Counted from the first letter of the stretch, positions 21,838 through 34,608 are shown. The stretch: DNA of 64,000 nucleotides from Zea mays (GCF_902167145.1 NC_050100.1:144546439-144610438); one strand, 5' to 3'. Numbers and translations are program-made. Notes: a model not told the origin generated them from the sequence alone.

Positions 21838-23290
21838 ATGGCACCCAAGAGAGCTAGTTCGAAGGCAGCCCCATCTGTTGATGAAGCAGCGAAGGCAGCA
21901 CTACTAGCCGTGAAAAAGGGCAAGGCCCTCGCAGACAACACCCACCAAGAAGCCTACAAAGACGACGCACTCAGCAAGAGACAGCGCAACGATCAACCCA
22001 CTCCCGAAGGCACCCTCCGCACCTGCAGCTTCGGAGGACAACCACAAGAACCACCCCCAGGCTTCGCTCCACTAGAGGGCGAGGACGCAACAGAGGACAG
22101 CGAAGTCATCGGTGTCTTAGCAGAAGAACAGCTACAACTATGAGCCCTGCGCATCAAGAATCGCAACCTCCAAAAGCAGAAAGAAATCCTCGAGGCCAAG
22201 CGCCAACGTGTCTCCGCACAAGCCAAGGTGCGCCAGATGATACGAGACGAGGAGCAGAGGGCTCGGGAACTCGAGCAAGAGATTGCGCTCATGCAGCACG
22301 AAGGCCAACACGATCTGGAGCATGGCCCGCCCCTCCAACAGCGTGCACCAGCTGAAGACTTATTCATTCCCCAGCGCGGACCCTTCATCCCACACGCCGC
22401 AGCTTTCCAAGGCATCAACTACCTTGATGAGCGAAGCCTCCTGGCGCTGCAACTCCAAGTGTCACCATGGCCTGCCAACTTCAGGGCAGGGACCTACCCC
22501 AAATACAACGACAGAACTGACCCAGCACAATACATCATGAGCTATCAAGTCGTCGTCGCATCATCCGGAGGGGACGACGCCACAATGGCCAAATCCTTCA
22601 TCATCGCCCTCGAGGGTCCGGCCTTGACCTGGTGCACCAGGTTGCCCCCACTGTCCATCGACTCCTGGAGAAGTCTCCGAGACAAGTTTCTGCCTAACTT
22701 CCAAGGGTACCACCCAGACACCGATGCCTTGGCTGAGCTATCACTCTGTAAACAGCAAGAGAAGGAAAACCTACGGGAGTACTACCGCAAGTTCCTGACT
22801 CTCAAGTCACAACTGCGTTCGGTCGACGACCAAATCGCCATACACTACGCCATCAGTGGCCTCCGGGCAGGCATCCTATACAGTCACTGCATCAGGGACC
22901 CACCCAAAAACCTCCAAGAGCTCTATCAGTTGTTTGAGAAATACGCCAGATCCGAAGAGCTCCATCAGCGCAAGGTCGAGTCTCAGAGAAAGCCCAAGGA
23001 CCCTCCATAGTCCAGCCAAACCTGGACAAGGCCTTCACAGTCAGACTCCGGTCGGGACAATCGCAGTCAGCAGCAGGTGCATAACATAACCAACCAGCAC
23101 CCCACCGGCGAGGCCGCTCGCCGTCAAGATTATCCCCCCAAGGCCGCGGCAATGGCACACATGGCCGGGGCCAGGGACAGGCGCAGCAACCGTGCAGATA
23201 TTACTGCCTGTTTCACGACGAAGACTGCGCGCACCCAACGAGGGATTGCCCGGAAACGAAGGCCACCAGGGACAGGATGTCTCGGGCACA
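21838..23290 (+). pseudogene. Element D gag
   Basis: Starts with ATG at 21838 (MAPKRASSKAAPSVDE) 40 bp past the LTR. The N-terminal part is basic, followed by a coiled coil (EEQRARELEQEIALMQ) and the capsid domain (RTDPAQYIMSYQ, ALTWCTRLPPLSIDSW, NLREYYRKFLTLKSQL). An in-frame TGA lies at 22141 and a TAG at 23008. The zinc knuckle CLFHDEDCAHPTRDC (about 23205-23250) is in another frame, so a frameshift lies between 23011 and 23190. The role would be particle assembly. Inactive here. Confidence 0.85.
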
Positions 23291-23525
23291 GCCCGCCGAC
23301 AACCAAAGAGTTGTTGCGCACACATATCAACACCACCACCCACAACCATACAACCACGGCCACGCCCAGCATCTACCCAACCACGCATATCAGCACCACT
23401 AGAAGGTACAAGTCGTACCACCCCCACTCCCGCCTCCGCATCAACCAAACCTACACCACCAAAATCACCCCCAAGCACCAAAACAAGAAGACTTCGCCGA
23501 TCAGTCGTATCGTGGAGTCATTCAC

Positions 23526-26500
23526 ATGATCACCGGAGGGTCCAGTGTTGACTTCGACACAAAGCGGCAAAAGAGGGATCACTACCGAAGCGTCAACCAT
23601 GTTGCCATCACCAGCCCAGTCGAGCAAACGAAGTGGTCACATGTGCCACTGACCTTTGACGCCAGAGATGTTGATCTGCGCAGCGCACCCCACATCAACG
23701 CCATGGTAATCAACTGCAGTGTGGCAGGCTGGGACCTGCACAAAGTCCTCGTTGACAACGGCAGCCAGGCGGACATTATCTTCCTCCACGCCTTCGACCG
23801 CATGGGCATCAGCCACAGCTTACTCAAGCCTTCGGACAATCCCCTATATGGCTTTGGTGGTAAGGGCACCTTCCCTGTGGGCAAGATAGAGCTACCCCTG
23901 TCCTTCGACGTAGCACCCAATGCGCGAAGCGAAGAGCACCTTTGACATCGTCGACATGGTCTATCCCTACAACGCCATAATGGGTCAGGGCTCTATCAAT
24001 AAATTTGAAGCGGCCATTCACAGATTATACCTCTGCATGAAAATTCTAGGTCCGCAAGGCGCAATAACAGTTTACGGTAACCAGCAGACTGCGCGTAACA
24101 TTGAGAGAGACTTCGTTCCAGGTCAACGGAACGTACACTACCTTACGACGCAGCGTGAAGTCTCCGAGGCTACCCGCCCAGCCGCCAACGAACATGAAAA
24201 GGCACAGCTGCAGAGCAACGACGAAACGAAGACAGTTCCCCTCGACCCGGTGACGCCCAAGCAAACAGTCATTATAAGCAAAGACCTAACTTCTCAAGAC
24301 AAGGAGAAACTCATCTCCTGTCTCTCCAGAAATAAGGACGTCTTCGCCTGGTCTGCCCTCGACCTGGTCGGAGTCAGTCGCACCGTCATCGAGCACATTC
24401 TGGGCATCGACCCTTCGGTGCGCCCAAAGAAGCAGCGGTTGCGCAAAATGTCCGATGAAAAAACAGAAGCCGCCAAAGCCGAAGTACACTGCCTGCTGGA
24501 GGCCAATTTCATCGAACCAGTCGCCTACCCTACGTGGCTCGCCAACGTAGTCATGGTGCAAAAGAAAAGCGGCAAGTGGCGGATGTGCATCGATTTCACC
24601 AGCCGCAACAAGGCCTGCCCCAAGGATAATTTCCCTCTGCCACGGATCGACAAGATAGTCGATAGTGCAGCCTGATGCGAAGTCATGTCACTTCTCCACT
24701 GCTTCTCCAGCTACCACCAAATATACATGAAGGAGGAAGACAAGGCCAGTCCCAGTTTCATCACACCCTTCGGCACGTACTGCTTCATCAGAATGCCGGA
24801 GGGACTCAAGAACGCTGGGTCAATGTTCTCTTGCCTCACCAAGACGGTGCTCGAGAGCCAAGTAGACCGGAACATTTTCACGTATGTGGATGACATCGTC
24901 GTCGCCAGCAAAAATAAAGAGGATCACCTGGCCGACCTCGCAGAGACGTTCGCAAATATGCGGGACGCACGACTTTGCCTCAACCCCGAGAAGTGCGTCT
25001 TCAGAGTTCGCCAGGGGAAGATACTGGGCTACCTAGTGTCGCACCGCGGGATCGAGGCCAACCCAACCAAGATTCAAGCAATCACCAACATGACACCCCC
25101 GCAGTCAACCAGGGACGTCCAGCGTCTGACAGGCAGATTAGCCACGCTGAATAGATTCATCTCCAAGTATGTAGAGCAGAGTCTACCTTTCCTCAAGACA
25201 CTGCGTGGCGCGAAAGACTTCGCGTGGGGACCAGAACAGGTGGCAGCCTTCGCATCACTCAAGCAGCACCTGTCAGACTTGGCCATTCTCACCAGTCTAG
25301 ACCCCTTGCTACCTCTGCTGCTCTACATCGCCGCCTCGCCATATGCATTCATCGTAGCCCTAGTCCAAGAGCAAGATAGGGAAGGCACGACCCAGCAGTA
25401 TCCAGTCTACTACGTTTCCGAGGTCCTCACGGCCTCCAAGTGCAACATGACCGAACTAGAAAAAATCTCCTACGCAGTCGTCATGGCATTGCGCAAGCTG
25501 CGCCACTACTTCAAGACATTCAAGGTGCGGGTCCCTTCGGACAGGGGACTGGGAGAACTGTTCCGCAACCCAGAGGCGTTCGTCCGGATCGCGAAATGGG
25601 CAGCCGAGCTCTCCGACTACCATATTACCTTCGAACCCAGGACAACAATCAAGTCGCAGGTCCTGGCAGACTTCATCGTTAACTGGACAGGGCAAACAAG
25701 GCAGCAAGATGAGCCTACAGAGAAGGTGTGGACCATCCACTGAGACGGCGCAAGGTGCCATGCGGGGGCAGGCGTAGCTGCAATTATCACGTCACCCACA
25801 GGCGTCAAGCACAGATATGCAGCACGCCTCAGCTTTGCTCTGGAGTCCGACAGATGCACCAACAACGTAGTAGAATACGAAGCTGTCATCCTGGGCCTTC
25901 GCAAGCTAAGAGCGCTTGGTGTCACCACCTACATAATCAATTTCAGATTCCAAAGTGGTTGTCGGCCAGGTCGAAAAAGAATATTCAGCAAAAGACCTCG
26001 CACTCATGCAGTATCTCACGGCTGTTCGTAGTCTTGAGAGACAATTCAAGGGCTTCACCTTGCAGCATGTGGACCGCGCTAGGAACGAAGAGGCCGATGC
26101 GTTGGCTAAGGCAGCGGCTAGAGGCGAAGCCCTGCCCTCCGACGTGTTCTACCATATCATTGGCACGCCAGCCGTCCGCAGTCCAGAGGGTCTACAAGTA
26201 ACCAACGACGCCGAGGGCCATCACATCGTCAACCTCATCATGACTGAAGATTGGCGGGCCCCAATAACCCTGTTCCTGCAAGGATATTACCACCCAAGTG
26301 ACGTCAACGAGGCCAAGCGCCTCAAGCACCGAAGCCGGGACTTCGTACTTATTGAGGGCCGGCTATACAAGAAGGGGGTCAGTCAACCCATGCTTAAATG
26401 TGTAACAGAAACTGAAGGCATTCAAATCCTTCGCGAAGTCCATAGTGGAACTTACGGCTCCCACTCAGGGCCTAGGGCCCTCACTGCCAAGGTGATCCGT

Positions 26501-27432
26501 CAAGGATTTTACTGGCCCACAATAATCTGCGCCACGAATCGAGTCACGCGGTCGTGCGAAGCTTGCTAGAAGTTTTCTCCCCGCTCGGGCAACCCTTCGC
26601 AGTTCACCAAGCTGATTGCCCACACATGGCCACTTCAACGCTGGGGGCTGGATATCGTCGGGCCACTACCTACGGCTCAAGGGAACCTCAAGTTCACCTT
26701 CGTCGCCGTCGAATATTTTACCAAGTGGATCGAAGCCAGGGCGGTATCCACAATAACGTCGAAGACTGCCCAGAAGTTCTTCTGGCAAAACATTGTTTGC
26801 CGATTCAGAGTCCCGTCCGAGCTCATAGTCGACAATGGCAAACAGTTTGACAGCCAGGACTTCAGGGACTTCTGCTTCTCCATCGGCACCAAGCTTGCCT
26901 TCGCCTCGGTATACGCGTCGTTGAGCGCGCCAATGGCAAGATTTTCACTGCAATCAAGAAAAGGCTTCTCGACGACAAGAAGGGTAAATGGGCCGACCAG
27001 CTACCCGAAGTAGTCTGGGCCCTAAACACGACCAAATGTCGGGCGACCGGATTCACACCTTTTCGTCTACTATATGGATCGGAGGCCATGACGCCGCAGG
27101 AGATAAAGCATGGGTCGCCCCGAACAAGCACATCAGCAGTCCCCGACGTAGACGAACCAACATCTAAAGACCTGCAGGCCCTCAACAAATACCAAGCTCA
27201 AACCAAGGCCTGGCGCGACCACGTGGTTGTCCCAAGAGAGTTCAACGAAGGAGACCTCGTACTCGTCCGGACCACACGGACAGAGTCACGGGGCAAACTA
27301 GAGCCGAAGTGGGAGGGTCCATTCATCGTCAAATCGAAGGCGTCCCCCAGCGCGTACAGGCTGACAACGCCATCCGGAGGAGACCTAGAGCATTCCTCGA
27401 ATATTGACAATCTCCATAAATTTTTTGTTTAA
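23526..27432 (+). pseudogene. Element D pol: protease, RT, dual RNase H, integrase
   Basis: Protease carries VLVDNGSQADI (DNG where A has DTG). A frameshift at about 23937 precedes the rest of protease and RT. RT has a TGA at 24673 and the intact box TYVDDIVV. RNase H follows, then a stop at 25741 at the start of the archaeal-like RNase H (NNVVEYEAVILGLRKL), which has a frameshift near 25945. Integrase has SCEAC then a stop, VDNGKQF, and a damaged region near 26920 where the E-containing helix should be. The C-terminal domain (PKWEGPFIVKSKASPSAYRL) runs to the TAA at 27432. The damage is heavier than in A. Confidence 0.88.
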
Positions 27433-27649
27433 ACCCTCAGGGCCCACGCGCCCTTGTAATCCACCAAACAATACTATTCTGGCCCGCACTCTTTTCCTCC
27501 CGAGGGGTGAGGTTTTTAACGAGGCGGAGCCATGTAATATACCTGCAAATATCCCCTGCAAAAACTCTGACGCAACATGTCGAAAAAGACCGCATCGACG
27601 GTCTTCGGCATTCGACCACTCCGAAGTCACCGCGAGAGACAGCGCAGAC

Positions 27650-28085
27650 TACCCTCACGTGCGACATTCCACGCAAAAGTCGCCTAAGGGTGCAGCGGGA
27701 ATAACACAACAAGTGTGTTAATCAGTCTTTTATTTAAAGACACTCCGCGCAAAAGTCGCCTAAGGGTGCAGCCGGAATAGCACAACAAGTGCGTTAATCG
27801 AAGTCTTTTATCTAAAAGACACTCCACGCAAAAGTCGCCTAAGGGTGCAGCCAGAATAGCACAACAAGTGTGTTAATCGAAGTCTTTTATCTAAAAGACA
27901 CTCCGCACAAAAGTCACCTAAGGGTGCTGCTAGAATAGCACAACAAGTGCGTTAATCGAAGTCTTTTATCTAAAAGACACTCCTCGCAAAAGTCGCCTAA
28001 GGGTGCAGCCGGAATAGCACAACAAGTGCGTTAATCGAAGTCTCTCATTAAAAAGACACTCCACGCAAATTCGCCCATGGGCGCA
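27650..28085 (+). repeat. Tandem array of element D, period 79 bp
   Basis: About five and a half copies with spacings of 76, 79, 79 and 79 bp. Core AAAAGTCGCCTAAGGGTGCA, linker AACAAGTGCGTTAATCGAAG. It lies between the end of pol and the end of the antisense gene, as in A and B, and shares the AAGTCG..CTAAGGG..TGCAG core with them. The 27433-27650 stretch before it is non-coding. Confidence 0.92.
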
Positions 28086-28174
28086 GCCGAACCAACACAG
28101 GCGTACGAATACGGCAAACAGGCCACATTACCATACATATTACAATTACATACACATGGCGAGGGCATCACATA

Positions 28175-31100
28175 TTACATCGGCTCAACCTTCGGGATGA
28201 TACCCATCTCCCTATAATTAAACAGGATTATCCTCAATTCCTCACCCTCAAAAAGCTTCCGAAGATCCCCCTCGCCTATGCTCGCCCCAGTCAGCGAGGA
28301 CACCAATTCTCGTTTACCAACCCGGTCTACTCGAAGACGGCCACGCTCCATCCCCATACGACGGCGCCTGCCACTCCGCGAAAATTCACCCACACTATGT
28401 TTTCCCACCACCCTTCGCCTCCTACACCCAGTACTCGCACTAGGAAGATCCCTGGCACCCTCCACACGGGGCAAAGTCTCTGCTGCAGCCACATCCAACG
28501 CAACAAAATAATCCAAGCCTTCATCCGAGGACTCCGTCCAAGGAAACGAACTCCCAGGTTCACCATCGGACTCAAAACACTCAGAGACAGAACCAAACAA
28601 ACTATCATCGGCAGGCACTACGGTTGAGGCCGCCACAAAATTAGTATTGTCAGCAGCGGTTGCTTGCGCAGTCCCAAACGTCGAAACCTGCGCAGCAACC
28701 GAGGTTCAGTATCACAGAGACAACAGTTTACACTTAAAATCTCCAAACCCTATTCTGCCACCTGCGAAGGCCCAGCCACCGCCGTGGGGTGTTCGGCAGC
28801 TGGTTCGCTCATCGCCTTCGAAGCGTCCCCACCCGTCAGCGCAGGGGCTACCGCGGGGTCTTCGCCAGCTCCAGTCGGCGTGGTCGGTGCGGGGGCCATC
28901 GAGGGGCCCTTGCCCGCATTGGATGGTGGCGCCAGCTCCACCCCTGATGCCTCGGGGAGCGTGCTGTCGGGCAGCGTGCCGTCCAGATCGCCAAGATCCT
29001 CCACCTCTTCGTCGTGCGCCATCTACAGCAATAGCACATTCCTTCAGCAAAACCACACATACCCAAACATACCACACATATAACCACACAAAGACGAGCC
29101 TTTACCTGATCAATCGCCCGGTCGGACCTCTCCCGGACCGTCTCTCGGTCGTGAGGGCCCCACATCCTGTCGAAGAGCGCTCCCACCGACCACTTCAGAG
29201 CCAGGTCCTCGACCTAGAAGATTTCGCGTTCGAAGCCTTCGTCCGACTGGTCGAAGACCTCGAAGTGCCCGCACCCCTCGTGGGACAGAGCATTCACGGC
29301 CCCTCGTAGGTGACGAGGGAGGCAAAGGACATGAGGCCCGTCACGATTGTCGGGAGCACCCCCAGCTCCTCCTGTAGCCACTTGAGGAAGCGGAGGCCCA
29401 CCTCTTGGCCAGGCGCTTTGAAGGCGGCGGTCCGCGCACCTAGCTCCCAATATGCGTCCATGAGCTGCGCATGCATCCGCTCGACCTCCGCGCGCGTTGA
29501 GGCCTCGGCTTTGTCCACGCGATTGCGCAGGCTGTTGAGCCTCGCCTCCAGCTCCTTGGCGCGTTGGCGGGCGAGACTGGCCTCCGCCCGCGCAAGTTTG
29601 GCCTCCGCTTGAGCAACCTGTGCATCGGCAATGGCCTTGTTCGCGTCCCTCCTCTCCTCCACCAGGTGACGCCAGAGATCCCCCTTATCGGCCTCCGCAG
29701 CAGCCAACCTCTCCGTCAGCTTGCGGCTTTTGTTTTTCGCAGCTGGCTTCTCTTGAACAGCATCCGTATGCTGCGCCCGGAGACGCTCGGTTTCGGCAGC
29801 AAACTCCAAAGTCAGAGCACCCGACGCAACATGGTCAGCAAAGTCGGTCGCCTGCCACAAAAACCCATGAGATTCACAATCACATAAAAACAATGAACTA
29901 TCGAAGTCCAACACGACTTACATGCTTCAACTGCTGCGACGCATGCCTCAGCTGATGGGATATAGAGCTCGCCACATCTTTAGCGGCGGCGGCCGACGAA
30001 ATCTCGCCGCTCGCATAGAAGGTGGACCACGGGTCCTGCGAAGCACCCTTCACACCAACCGCCGCCGTCGGCGAAGTGGCCGCCACCGGAGTCGGGACAA
30101 CAGCCAGCTATCCCACATCCGACCCTGCACCATGATCTCGTTTAAGACCTAGTCCTCGTTTAAAAAAAGATTACCAACGAGATAATCCCCCACACAGATG
30201 TCCGTGTCAAAGTCAGCAACATGGCTGCCGCAACGTCAGTGTGCGCCGGCGACGGTAGCCTTTGCTCCATCGCGGGCTCGGCCGAGGGCACCTTTCCCGC
30301 ACCAGAGGCAGCAGCCTTCGCACCCGCCGAAGACTTGCTGGGCCCGAGGGCGGCCGACCTCGCAGCCGACGGTGGTTTGCTACTGCCAAGGGTGGCAGAC
30401 TTCGTGACTCCACGCACCTTCTTCGCCTCACGGAAAGGGTCCCCGACCCTAGTGACCGCTCGGCGCTTCCGCGCCACATCTTGACGATCCTTCTCCATCA
30501 ATGCCGATACAACAGCAGCAATATTCCATCCATAAGGAAAAATCTTCAACTCACGAGCCATACGAGACGTAAATATGTCTTCGCCGGCCGCGCGGGGGAT
30601 CGGAACGTTCCTTGGCCATCGACCCCCGGTAACCCTCAGCATTCGCGCCGAAGACTCCCAAAGCTCGGGCGAAGACATCCTTCCCCCGAAGGCCGCACAA
30701 GTACCCATTAACTCCACAGCAAAACGATCGAAGACCCCCAACCCTTCAGCTGTAGTACCTAATTTTCTCTTCTTCATGGCCGGCGCAGCCTCCCGTGAAG
30801 AACCTTTCCCAGCCGCAGCCACCGGTTTCTTCCCGTGGCGATCGACGGCCACAACAGCGTCATCCCCGGGATAGTCGCCGTATGGCAAACGATTCAACTC
30901 AAAGACCCTATTCAGGCGAACGTTGGATCCACGAATATCCCAACTCCACAGAGCCTCCGTTCGTGGCACATACCGCCCCACAATCCTCACAGCTCTGTCC
31001 TCCACTTCACGCACGAATGCGGCTGGGTCCCGGCCGCGCAGATCCAACGCGAAGGCCGGACTTCGCACTTGCTGCTCGCCCAGGGAGGGCATCTGGCGAG

Positions 31101-31901
31101 GGCATACTTCACCCAGCGCCTAGCCATGCGCCAAGGGCCACACCCCATAACCGATGAATTCCTCAACCAAATCGCGTCTGCTACTCATGCGGGCAGCACA
31201 CCGAAGGGCCCCTTCGTCCCTATCATCCTCCACCACCTCAAACGGTGGGAACGCCACATAACAGTGGGAGCACATCACGGCCACCAGGAGTCCTGGGAGG
31301 TCTTCGACTTCGCCTCCCGACACATAAAACCAATAATCATACCAATTGCCCCACTTGTTGCGGGCGTAGGGAACTAGTTCCACAACTTCCGCCAAAGTCT
31401 TCCCAGTCCTCGGCGTAAAGGTGCACGATCCAAACTATGCAATATTGCCCCCAATTTTTCTCTTCTGCCAGTGCAGACAGTAATTCTTGGCGAAGACCTC
31501 CATGGAGGGCTGACCGCCATACGAAGTCACCGCCCAGACATACTTTGCCAGGGCCACCACGACATTAGGTGTCAATTGGTGGATCTGCACGTCATACCTT
31601 TGCAAGACCTCCGCCACAAAACGATGCGCAGGTAGGCGAAGGCCGGCGATAAAAAATGCCTCGAACACAACTATCTCACCCTCTGGCTCAGGAATCTCTT
31701 CCGCCCCAGAACTCGTCCAACTCCATTCCCAAAATACCCCAAATGCTGCATGTCTTGCACGCGAACCGAGGAGATCCTCGAAACGCCGAATTCCACCATG
31801 TGGCCCGGGTGTAACTCCACCGCTGCCAAATCGCTCTTGGTATCCTTGAACGACGATTCGCCCAACGGCGCTGTTGAAGCAGACGAAGAAGAAGTCGACA
31901 T
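28175..31901 (-). pseudogene. Antisense spliced accessory gene of element D (putative Transposase_28-like)
   Basis: The best model starts at ATG 31901 (MSTSSSSASTAPLGES). An N-terminal domain includes RLPAHRFVAEVLQRYDVQIH then LTPNVVVALAKYVWAV, which I recall as typical of the Pfam family of putative gypsy-type transposon proteins, Transposase_28. Then come LVEEFIGYGVWPLA, a basic Ala/Lys-rich linker (KKRKLG), a coiled coil (29300-29850), and an acidic Ser/Pro-rich tail. Three GT-AG introns, all phase 0, join the exons: 29852-29921 (70 bp, GTAAGT donor), 29023-29105 (83 bp) and 28688-28761 (74 bp). The stop is at 28175. Damage: a frameshift in the N-terminal part, TAG at about 31437 and near 31118, a one-base frameshift at about 29305 and a stop at 29214. 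Expected to be nuclear (basic clusters); function unknown. It is transcribed against gag-pol, probably from the 3' LTR region. Confidence 0.72.
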
Positions 31902-32235
31902 TGCTACGTACCGTCGGCGGTGGCGCGCGGTTTGCTTGACGTGGGCCAGATCTCTGATGAAGAGGAACAAGGACACAAGGCGAGCAGGCGAACGGTTTCA
32001 AAATGTTAGGGTTTTGCGGTGCACAGAAAGGTAAGAGAGCCAGGGCCACGCCGCCCCCCTTTTATACACAGGGCGCGACGCTTCAGGAAGCCCGCAGTCC
32101 AACAGTACCACGTCCATCAACGGTCACATCAAAACCCCCCCTGCGGAACCACTTCGAGCGAGGGCAGCGTCTCCACCATCTAGCGACGTCTTCGGCACCA
32201 GATGACTTAGTCGAACTGGTCCCTCGGAGGGCAAA

Positions 32236-32712
32236 TGTTGGGGCGAAGGCGAAGACGCTACCCTTCGCTCCAGGCCTTCGTCACCTCGCTGCACCAAAAG
32301 AGGTAGGACGACCGGTGCGGCCCACCCTTCATCCTCCTCACCGCAAGATGAAGGCCTACAACAGAGTCTCTCCATCCCACGTCCTCACCCAACCTGGAGG
32401 CCCACGTGGGATTCGGCCCACTGTAACAGGCCCCGCACGGAGAAGCGTGTTACGGGCCCGATTTGTAATAGCTTTTCTGTAATGACAGTCTGTAACCCTC
32501 CCTTATGCGAATATTCTGGGGATAGTCCAGGTGCCTGAGGGCATAAACGTCCTTACATTGGGATGTTGGGCACTCGGGCACCTATAAATACCCTCATACA
32601 GTGCCCTTGAGAGGCTAGATTAACAAAGCAATTGCCATCTCGAGTTAAACCTTGCTTGCACTCTTTCCACTCCCCTGTTGGATCAACTTGCCTAGAAGAG
32701 CAAGTTCCAACA
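32236..32712 (+). repeat. 3' LTR of element D
   Basis: 477 bp, same length as the 5' LTR, from TGTTGGGGCG to TTCCAACA. TATA box at 32583-32590. Many of the differences from the 5' copy are C/T or G/A. Confidence 0.93.
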
Positions 32713-34608
32713 GTTCATCACCTCGCGACAATCATTAACCTCCTTACTGTCGGGCAGATAGTAGAGGAAGTCGTTTTCGTCACCCCCTCCATATACCAAG
32801 GACCCCGAGGGTATTTCAAGTCCTTGGCATAGTGTTCCACTTCGGCGATTTGTTCTAATGACAACTGCTTTCCCGAAGCGTGTCAAACAATGTATTCCAA
32901 GTCACCATGGGGAGGTGCTTCGGGAGCAGGAGATGTAGATTTTTTAGGAATGTTCTTTTCCACCAGCCCTATTGGCGCAGCTTTCGAAGGTCCGGCTTCG
33001 GCGATAACATTAGCCATGCTTGCAGCAATCGCTTCTCTTGCATCTTCAGATTTTTCACCAGATGCTTCGGCAGAAGCAAGAACTAGCGCTTTCATGGATT
33101 CTAAACAACATCTAAAATGCTAGCCATTCTTCTCTTCTTTGGAGTTGCTGTTGTAGTACTCAATGGCTTCGACAACCCTGTTACAGCTGGAGAGCTCAGC
33201 ACCTTTCGCTATTCTACTGCCTTTTCTGATTCCGGCTCTTTTACCAGGCCTGTACTAGCTTCGATCGACATCACATGAGTTGTTTCTAAGGTTGAGGGGC
33301 AGCCTCTGCACTTTCAATAAGCTTTGGCACCTCAGCCATACCAATAGGCTTCGGCCTACATGTCAAGACCTTGGCCCTCTTCGGCTTCGACGCACTAGAA
33401 GAGGTTGAAGCAGTAACTTTCCTTTTTCCCCCTTGCCTTCGAACAGGAAAACAGTAATAAGGGTAAACAAACCCAATAACATTGAAAACTCTGTTCACTC
33501 TCCTTTTCCCTCGAGCGTCGAAGACAACTATCATGGCCTTGTCCTCTGTCCTCGAGTAGGCTCCAAGTAGCTCATCACTCGTTGCCTCTATAGCGTCTAG
33601 CCAATCATCATTTGGCTCATCAAATTGACGTCTATACCGGAAGGTTTACTTAAGATAAACAAGCCACCCTGACTGGAGCCAGCGGCAGCTTCCTTCAGCA
33701 TTTCCCATTCATTCGCAAGAGGCCATACTTTGAAAGCGATGTGTTCTTGAACTAAATCTCTAGTACCGATGTAGGTACATACGGTAATGAAAGCCATTAG
33801 GCACGCTTGCACTTCATTCTCAATTGTGATTGATGGCCTTCTAATGTCGAAACACAACCATATGAGACGTTGAATGATGCCCCTCACATCCCCCCTCTGA
33901 TTCAGATCATTCTTTACGTACAACCATTGCTTCATCCAAGAGCCCGACCACTTCTTTTGAAATGTAGGCACATGATAATTTGCCTCAGAGCAGGGTACGA
34001 AGCTGTAACAGCCGAAGTTGTTATGGTATTGCTCATTTCCGGTTGCCTTCGTCTAGTAAGATAACTCGTGAATATTGTAGAAGCACCTAGCATCCAGCTC
34101 TAGCCCCTGACTCCTCATAGCTCATATAAAACCCCCCCAATTTGATAAGGGATTCGAGGGTAAGTTGATGAAGGTATATTTCGAATGTCTTCAGAACTTC
34201 AACCAACATCTTATGTAGTGGAAAGCAAAGCCTAGATTTCATGAAGCTCTTGAAGGCCACCACCTTATCAGCTTCGGGAAGGGCAACAGTGCTTCCCCCC
34301 GGCCCTCACTATAGAAACATCATGAAAAAAATTTCCCTTCATCGCTTCGATTTGCCCTTGTTTGACAGTTTATTTCCCAAAAACAACATGGCTTGGCCTC
34401 CCGACCGATCTTGGAAATCTTCATTCCCACTCTCCACATCAAAACTGTCGCTATCGCTGGAATCCTTAAACAACCCAGCCAACATCTCATTGGTGATTTT
34501 TTCTATGTTGGTCTTCTCCATAGCTTCGTAAAACCCAGACATTGTGGGGTCTATAATGTTCTTGTCCTCAGCATTCGGATGATGGTTGCGGCAAATGCTG
34601 AAGCTCAA
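32713..34608 (-). pseudogene. Antisense accessory gene of element B, 5' portion
   Basis: Fragments in order from the right: an acidic N-terminus (34608-34339, EKITNEMLAGLFKDSSDSDS), then about 34230-34090 with MLVEVLKTFEIYLHQLTLES, matching the EVLQRYDVQIHQLTPN of D, then 33971-33597 with LVQEHIAFKVWPLANEW, matching LVEEFIGYGVWPLAHG of D. After that comes 33534-33286 with RRVNRVFNVIGFVYPYY, matching RLNRVFELNRLPYGDY of D. Ala/Lys-rich linker and LPDSKEVNDCREVMN follow, joining across D to 21320. Several frameshifts and stops. The match in order to D shows that this is a decayed copy of the same gene family. Confidence 0.68.

Larger units (their letters stand above)
21321..32712 (+). mobile_element. 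Element D: complete Tat-lineage retrotransposon
   Basis: 11.4 kb with two LTRs of 477 bp, target duplication GTTCA (21316-21320 and 32713-32717), primer site, gag-pol on the plus strand, tandem array, and a spliced accessory gene on the minus strand. It has the same architecture as A but distinct LTRs, so it is a different family. It is inserted in the antisense gene of B. A purine-rich tract (GGAGGGCAAA, 32226-32235) precedes the 3' LTR. The LTRs differ by many transitions, so the copy is old; gag-pol is broken in several places. Confidence 0.93.

Noticed and set aside
27650..28085. CRISPR-like regular repeat in element D
   Set aside because: The spacing is regular, but the whole 79-bp unit is repeated, linkers included. 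It is a satellite-like tandem array in a plant retroelement.
28647..29309. Plus-strand open frame of 220 codons in element D
   Set aside because: It is the shadow of the minus-strand Ala/Pro-rich exon, and the splice sites and conserved blocks are on the minus strand.
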